DNA of 53,026 nt from Acrocarpospora pleiomorpha. GTDB taxonomy: Bacteria; Actinomycetota; Actinomycetes; Streptosporangiales; Streptosporangiaceae. Below are positions 48,760 through 53,026 of this stretch, piece by piece (positions within the stretch are counted from its first letter, which is position 1; every line of letters starts with the position of its first letter). The stretch lies in contig NZ_BLAF01000031.1 of assembly GCF_009687885.1 (NCBI RefSeq), positions 1 through 53,026 of the forward strand, in the 5' to 3' direction. Both the position numbers and the translations under genes were made by a program. The notes under the pieces were generated by a model, which ran no database searches, was not told the DNA's origin, and worked only from the letters and a program-made list of their open reading frames with translations.

Positions 48760-49209
48760 ATGGAGCCAACAACGGTGGCGGAGAGTTTCGCGGCCTACTT
48801 CCGGCCCTGGGCACTGGCCCTGCCGCAGGTGGCGGTGGACATGCGCGCGGACGGAACGCTCCACGCGCGCGGCTGGGCGGTGCGGTGGCGGTGGCTGCCG
48901 GACGGCGCCCTGGAGTTCCGCGCGACCAATCGCATGAGCAACGACCGCTGGCAGACGCTGTTCCCCGACGGCACGAGCCAGCAGGAATCAACCCCACCCG
49001 AGATGTACGCCGATGACGACGTCGAAGCGCGGCGAGCATACCGGCAGGCGTGGAAGGCGTACAAGACCGCGTTGGACGAGCGGGATATGCACCCGCGCGC
49101 GACCACGGACGCGCCCAAGAAGTGGGATTCGGAGAACCAGCTGCTGTGGAGCCTCGACGCCGACTCATCATGGAAAATCGAGACCCTGCCGCCGCGACCT
49201 GAGATCTAG
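48760..49209 (+). CDS. Hypothetical protein upstream of a PfkB-like gene
   Basis: The 149-residue soluble protein is Trp- and charge-rich (LHARGWAVRWRWLPDGALEF, TNRMSNDRWQTLFPDGTSQQ, RRAYRQAWKAYKTALDERD). No family, signal or membrane helix is recognised. The ribosome site is weak (CCTGAGGT before ATG). It lies 12 bp upstream of the PfkB-like gene and is probably co-transcribed with it, the only context clue. GC-rich third positions support coding. Confidence 0.7.
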   Translation: MEPTTVAESFAAYFRPWALALPQVAVDMRADGTLHARGWAVRWRWLPDGALEFRATNRMSNDRWQTLFPDGTSQQESTPPEMYADDDVEARRAYRQAWKAYKTALDERDMHPRATTDAPKKWDSENQLLWSLDADSSWKIETLPPRPEI

Positions 49210-49221
49210 GAAAGACCGTAC

Positions 49222-50100
49222 ATGAGCGACGTGTTCACGCTGGGCGAGGTGCTGGGTGTCATCTCGGCCGAGCGGCTCCGACACGATATGACCGCACGAC
49301 TGGATCTGGAAGGCGCCGAACTGACCGTCGCCGTCGGGCTGGCGCGACTCGGGCATTCCGTGGGGTTTCTGGGGCGGGTGAGTGACGACGAGATCGGCGT
49401 ACGGACGCTTACCGTGCTGCGCGGGGAAGGCATCGACACCAGCCATATGCGGGTGGACGAGACCGCGTCGAGCGGCATCGTATTGCGGCAGCGGCGGATC
49501 GGACGCGTCGCACACGCGGTGAACTACCGCGATGGGTCCGCGGGTTCGCGCCTGTCTACCGGAGATGTGCCAGCGGAGGCGATCCAATCCGCGCGCATCC
49601 TGCATGTCACCGGAATCACTCCGGCGTTGAGCGGATTCACCTGGAGCGCGGTCCATCACGCCGTCAAACTGGCCAAAGACGCCGGGATTCTGGTGTCGGT
49701 GGACGTCAATCACCGGCCTTATCTGTGGGAGAGCGTCGAAGAGGCCCGCGAAGGCCTCACCGAACTGGCCGCCTCCGCCGACGTCCTTTTCACCAACCAG
49801 GACGAACTCGGCCTGGTCGAAACCGCCATTGGATCGCTCCGAGAACTCGTCGTAACCCGCGGCTCCAAAGGCGCGAGCGCCACCGTCGACGGTTTCCGCT
49901 ACGACACCCAGGCCGCCCCCGTGACGGTGGTCGATTCGACAGAGGTCGGCGGCGCATTCGTGGCCGGATACCTGAGCGCCTTGCTGGACGATTCACACCC
50001 GTCGGATCGACTCAAGCGCGGCATCGCAGTAGCCGCCTTCGCGGTAGCCAGCGCAAGCACCTGGCAGGGCCTACCAAACCGCGACGAACTCCCCCCGTGA
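49222..50100 (+). CDS. PfkB-family sugar-kinase-like protein lacking the catalytic aspartate
   Basis: The 292-residue protein has the ribokinase fold: FTLGEVLGVISAER, LTVAVGLARLGHSVGFLGRV (PfkB signature 1 region), DVNHRPYLWESVEEAREG, TNQDELGLVETAIGS with the Asn-x-x-Glu motif, and LVVTRGSKGASATVDG. The C-terminal anion-hole/catalytic motif, normally D-T-T/V-G-A-G-D-A-F, reads DSTEVGGAFVAGY: the catalytic Asp is Gly and the first Gly is Glu. Phosphotransfer is therefore unlikely; a sugar-binding or regulatory role, or recent decay, is possible. ATG 49222 has AGGAAAG upstream. Nearest functional relatives look like 2-keto-3-deoxygluconate or fructose kinases. Confidence 0.86.
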   Translation: MSDVFTLGEVLGVISAERLRHDMTARLDLEGAELTVAVGLARLGHSVGFLGRVSDDEIGVRTLTVLRGEGIDTSHMRVDETASSGIVLRQRRIGRVAHAVNYRDGSAGSRLSTGDVPAEAIQSARILHVTGITPALSGFTWSAVHHAVKLAKDAGILVSVDVNHRPYLWESVEEAREGLTELAASADVLFTNQDELGLVETAIGSLRELVVTRGSKGASATVDGFRYDTQAAPVTVVDSTEVGGAFVAGYLSALLDDSHPSDRLKRGIAVAAFAVASASTWQGLPNRDELPP

Positions 50101-50278
50101 TCACGATCTGCCTCAAGCACCTGTGTCAGGCAATGCCCCTGCCAATACGGAAGACGCCGACGTTTGCGAGCGTGGGCAGCCTGACGCGGCGGTTGGTTAC
50201 GGGCAGCCGCACGCGCTGGGTGATCGCCCGCCGCCGGCCAAGCGTGACTACTACCTAGCCTAGGGCCCGGGCCGACAA

Positions 50279-50452
50279 CTCCGGTGGCCGGACCTGGTCA
50301 AGGTATCTGGAGCCCGCTGGTGGGTGGAGAAAGCGGTCAAACTGGCCAAGTCCGCCTGCGACCTGGCCGACTCACGAGGTGCGCTCCTGGCACGGCTGGC
50401 ACCGGCGCATCACACTTGCCCAGCTCACGGCCCGCTACTTGAAACTTTACTC
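50279..50452 (+). pseudogene. IS701-like transposase C-terminal fragment (frameshifted)
   Basis: One frame gives RWPDLVKVSGARWWVEKAVK followed by LAKSACDLAD, and another, after about position 50376, gives HEVRSWHGWHRRITLAQLTA. Joined, they match the end of IS701-family DDE transposases (W-x-V-E-E-...-Y-E-V-R-S-W-H-x-W-H-R-H-I-T). The frameshift and missing N-terminal 85 % mark it as dead. The rest of 50101-50622 holds no gene I recognise. Confidence 0.72.
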
Positions 50453-50620
50453 TAAACCCTTGGAACGGCTCCATCATGCCTCTGACCTGGGGTTATGTCC
50501 TTGAGCGAAGCTACTTGGAAGTTTACATACAACCTGGGCAGGGAGCTTGAGATCACTAGCAACCCATGGTGGATCAAGTCGTTCGCCTGGATCATCTACT
50601 TGAAACTCCTTAGAGTAGCT
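50434..50620 (+). repeat. Three direct repeats upstream of the AlbA-type gene
   Basis: CTACTTGAAACTTTACTCTA (from 50435), CTACTTGGAAGTTTACATAC (from 50511) and CTACTTGAAACTCCTTAGAG (from 50597) share the core CTACTTGRAAST with spacings of 76 and 86 bp. The last copy ends three bases before the start codon. They look like binding sites for one regulator. Confidence 0.7.
50501..50529 (+). promoter_or_regulatory. Putative promoter of the AlbA-type gene
   Basis: TTGAGC (50501-50506) and TACATA (50524-50529) are 17 bp apart; the middle copy of the direct repeat covers the spacer and -10 box. Confidence 0.4.
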
Positions 50621-50622
50621 AC

Positions 50623-52053
50623 ATGACCACCAACCAAGTAGACGCAGCCCTCTCTGCCCCCGCAGACGACGTCGGCCAGCGCTTGATCGCACTCCGCGAG
50701 GATCAGTGGTTTGATCGCAAAAGTGCCAGGATGCACTCGAAAGATCTAGGCCCGCCGCTCGTAGCCTTCGCCAACGCCGAAGGAGGCACGATCGTCGTTG
50801 GCTTGCATGCCGGAAAAGTAGAGGGTACAAAGCGGTATGCGGACAAGCATAATGAGTTCCGCCAGGCCCCAATTGACTACACCGTTCCGCCGGTTCGAGC
50901 AAAATTCAGCGAGGTTCAATGCGTAAACGAGCAAGGCGAGCGAGACACACTTCTGATCATTGGGGTAGACCCGGGGGAGCGTGTACACGAGCTAAAGAAT
51001 GGCGATAGCTATCTTCGCATCGGGGATGAATCGAGAAAACTCAACTACCATCAGCGCCAAGAGCTTGAATTTGATAAGGGCCAAAGCCAATACGATGGGT
51101 TCCCATGCCCAGGCGTCAACCTCAAAGACCTTGATCAACGCCTGGTGCGAAATTATCTCGAGAGGACAGGAACCCGAAATACTGTAAGCAAATTGCTTCA
51201 GGCTCGCAGCCTTCTTACTCGGTCAGCACAGATTACAAACGCAGCCTATCTACTTTTCGGAAAGCATCCACAAGACATATTCCCCCAAGCCTATATCAGA
51301 GTAATTCGCTTCCTTACCATCCAAAGAGGCACTGGCGCCAGTTTGGGCATCGAAGAGGGTTCTGATTATCGCATCGAAGGGGCTATCCCGTGGGCAATCC
51401 AGGAGGCCAGCAAGACAATCGAATCACTAGTACCTCAGAGACGTTCGCTAGTTGAGACAGGAACCTTTGAAGGGCGTCCTATAGTACCGAGAGATGTTTG
51501 GCTAGAGGGATTGGTCAATGCCGTGATTCACCGCTCCTATAGCCTGGCTGGAGATCATATTCGCATAGAAATCTACCCCAACCGCATTGAAATCGAAAGC
51601 CCTGGGCGATTTCCAGGATTGGCTAATCCGTCCTCACCTTTAGAAATCAGCCGATTCGCAAGGAATCCGAGAATTGCACGCGTTTGTGCCGACTTGCGAA
51701 TCGGCCAAGAGTTGGGCGAAGGAATCAAGCGCATGTTTGACGAGATGCGCCGCGTCGGCCTGACCGATCCAATCTACAAGCAGAGCGGCGGAAGTGTCCG
51801 GCTGATTCTCACGGCCGTACCGCGCCTAGACGCACGCTTGGCTGCCCGGCTTCCCAAGGGTAGTGAACGTCTCCTTGATACGCTGCGAGCAGCGGCTAGA
51901 CCTCTCAGTACAGGCGACCTAGCAGAAAGTCTAGGTTTGAGTCGGCCAGCCATAATTAATCGCCTAAAGGCGCTAGAAGGCGAGGGTCTGATCAGATGGA
52001 TCGGAAAGTCACCCAGAGACCCGAGAGCCGCATGGAAACTTAACGATGAATAA
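50623..52053 (+). CDS. AlbA_2/Schlafen-type ATP-binding transcriptional regulator-like protein
   Basis: The 476-residue protein starts with an AlbA_2 (Schlafen-like) domain (about 20-150: EDQWFDRKSARMHSKDLGPP, VAFANAEGGTIVVGLHAGK, SYLRIGDESRKLN). Next is an HATPase_c_4 region (about 240-390: RDVWLEGLVNAVIHRSYSL, RIEIESPGRFPG, GQELGEGIKRMFDEM), and a C-terminal winged helix (TGDLAESLGLSRPAIINRLK). Such proteins occur in stress and mobile-element or defence contexts. GC content is well below neighbours and codon use differs, implying recent transfer; an IS701 remnant lies just upstream. Three CTACTTG repeats before the gene may be its own operators. Confidence 0.88.
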   Translation: MTTNQVDAALSAPADDVGQRLIALREDQWFDRKSARMHSKDLGPPLVAFANAEGGTIVVGLHAGKVEGTKRYADKHNEFRQAPIDYTVPPVRAKFSEVQCVNEQGERDTLLIIGVDPGERVHELKNGDSYLRIGDESRKLNYHQRQELEFDKGQSQYDGFPCPGVNLKDLDQRLVRNYLERTGTRNTVSKLLQARSLLTRSAQITNAAYLLFGKHPQDIFPQAYIRVIRFLTIQRGTGASLGIEEGSDYRIEGAIPWAIQEASKTIESLVPQRRSLVETGTFEGRPIVPRDVWLEGLVNAVIHRSYSLAGDHIRIEIYPNRIEIESPGRFPGLANPSSPLEISRFARNPRIARVCADLRIGQELGEGIKRMFDEMRRVGLTDPIYKQSGGSVRLILTAVPRLDARLAARLPKGSERLLDTLRAAARPLSTGDLAESLGLSRPAIINRLKALEGEGLIRWIGKSPRDPRAAWKLNDE

Positions 52054-52105
52054 TGATCGAGAATGACGTTTCGATTGGCATTGAAATTTAAAGCACGCTA
52101 TCCGC

Positions 52106-53026
52106 CTACCATCCAATTCCAGGGGTTGCGCGGATACGTTCGTGACCTGGGTCGTAGACTGGACCGGTCGTGACATCCGCGCCAACCCACCTGCCGTTGA
52201 CGCCGACCTCGACTCGGGACGCTCCAGGCGGCAGATACGCGTAGGCGATCGACCGATCGACCCGATAGCCATATCCGCCGCTGGTCACCCGCGACACCGG
52301 CGTACCGTCCAAACGCACCGGCTCGCCGCCGAGCGCGACATCCTTACCGCCGTCCAGCAACAGGCACGCGAGTTCACTCTCCGGCCGCTTCATCCCCGCC
52401 CGCCGCTCGGTACGGACCGCAAACCCCAACCCTGCTTCCAACGGAGTGGTTTCCGGGGTGATATCCGACCCCCAAACGCGATACCCCTTCTCCAGCCGCA
52501 TCGAATCGATCGCCCGATACCCCCCAGGACGCATCCCCTCCGGCACACCCGCCGCCATCAGCGTGTCCCAAAGCGTCAGCCCATACTCAGCGGCACAATA
52601 CAACTCCCACCCGAACTCCCCCACAAACGTCACCCGCTGCGCCAACACCGGCACATACCCCACACTGATCTCTCGAGCTTTCATATACCCAAAGCTCAGA
52701 TCATCCCCGGTCAATCCCGCCAGAATGCTGTACGCCTTCGGCCCCCAAAGGCAGTAACAGGCATAGGCCGACGTGACATCCCGAACCTCGACGCCATTAC
52801 GCCTGAGCAGCGCCATATCATGCCCGCCGAACGCGGTCCCGGTCACCAGCCGGAACCGATCCTCCCCCAATCGCGTAACCGTGACATCCGCCTCGATCCC
52901 ATCCCGCCCATTGAGCAACTGCGTATAGACGACCGACCCAACCGCCTTGTCAAGATCGTTTCCCGCGATCCGCTGCAACGCCGCAAGTCCAGAAATTTCA
53001 AACTTCGCGAAAGAAGTCTGATCAAA
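52106..53026 (-). CDS. GcvT-fold aminomethyltransferase/sarcosine-dimethylglycine dehydrogenase-type C-terminus (N-terminus outside window)
   Basis: The frame enters from the right edge reading DQTSFAKFEISGLAALQRI, the start of a GCV_T domain. It continues with LNGRDGIEADVTVTRLGEDR and VGEFGWELYCAAEYGLTLWD, then the GCV_T_C barrel (GGEPVRLDGTPVSRVTSGGY, the late GVNGRWVGADVTTGPVYDP). These modules bind folate in glycine cleavage T-proteins and in the C-terminal half of FAD-dependent dimethylglycine/sarcosine dehydrogenases; the DxTSFAKFEISG wording favours the latter. Whether an FAD domain precedes it cannot be seen. It converges on the AlbA-type gene. Confidence 0.85.
   Translation of the reverse strand, partial: FDQTSFAKFEISGLAALQRIAGNDLDKAVGSVVYTQLLNGRDGIEADVTVTRLGEDRFRLVTGTAFGGHDMALLRRNGVEVRDVTSAYACYCLWGPKAYSILAGLTGDDLSFGYMKAREISVGYVPVLAQRVTFVGEFGWELYCAAEYGLTLWDTLMAAGVPEGMRPGGYRAIDSMRLEKGYRVWGSDITPETTPLEAGLGFAVRTERRAGMKRPESELACLLLDGGKDVALGGEPVRLDGTPVSRVTSGGYGYRVDRSIAYAYLPPGASRVEVGVNGRWVGADVTTGPVYDPGHERIRATPGIGW

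Overview
The window is high-GC DNA (about 70 %) with GC-rich third codon positions, GTG starts, GGAGG-type ribosome sites and frequent ATGA/GTGA start-stop overlaps. Together with a BTAD/SARP-type regulator, a TIGR03086-type mycothiol-isomerase-like protein, a DUF574 methyltransferase, an RsbW-like ATPase and a SapB-type lanthipeptide locus, this points to a filamentous actinomycete, plausibly of the Streptosporangiales. The taxonomic guess is inference.

Layout. 0-7 kb: a truncated Ser/Thr kinase, a BTAD regulator with a coupled mini-ORF and AhpD-fold protein, a 4-OT tautomerase, and a three-gene copper-type envelope operon (CopC-like protein, cupredoxin-like lipoprotein, polytopic membrane protein) containing 27-bp tandem repeats. 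7-12.4 kb: YjbR protein, L-ribulokinase (araB) under twin LacI-type operators, a DinB-like protein, a VOC protein whose 3' end is duplicated as 40-bp repeats, a 37-codon ORF and a methyltransferase. 12.4-21 kb: three copies of a dispersed repeat, P450, CadD-type transporter, secreted GH128 glucanase, recombinase remnant, a self-regulating membrane protein/XRE pair, a broken exported hydrolase, divergent GntR and zinc dehydrogenase, and DUF998. 20.8-25.5 kb: DGPF protein with an ECF42 sigma factor, a leaderless YbdK-type ligase, a small protein, and an RsbW-like ATPase.

25.8-34 kb is the most notable region: a minus-strand class III lanthipeptide operon. The order is lanKC, two near-identical 44-residue precursors, a hairpin, two half-ABC transporters, and a prolyl oligopeptidase coupled to the last transporter. 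The precursors have a RamS/AmfS-like leader and two Ser-x2-Ser/Thr-x3-Cys motifs, but carry an unusual Gly/His tract just after the only leader proline.

35-38 kb: CoA-binding protein, HigBA-like toxin-antitoxin pair and a Moco-sulfurase-like PLP enzyme. 37.8-46 kb: a beta-glucan utilisation locus. A secreted GH16 enzyme with three discoidin domains is divergent from an operon of binding lipoprotein, two permeases, GH1 beta-glucosidase and LacI regulator, with four palindromic operator candidates between. The inferred scheme is extracellular glucan cutting, oligosaccharide import, intracellular hydrolysis and repression by the LacI protein.

46-53 kb: small proteins, a BtrH_N/DUF4872 protein and a PfkB-like protein that each seem to lack a key residue, an IS701-like transposase remnant, a low-GC AlbA/Schlafen-type ATPase of probable foreign origin, and the C-terminal part of a GcvT-fold enzyme cut by the window edge. 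I saw no rRNA or tRNA gene and no convincing CRISPR array.
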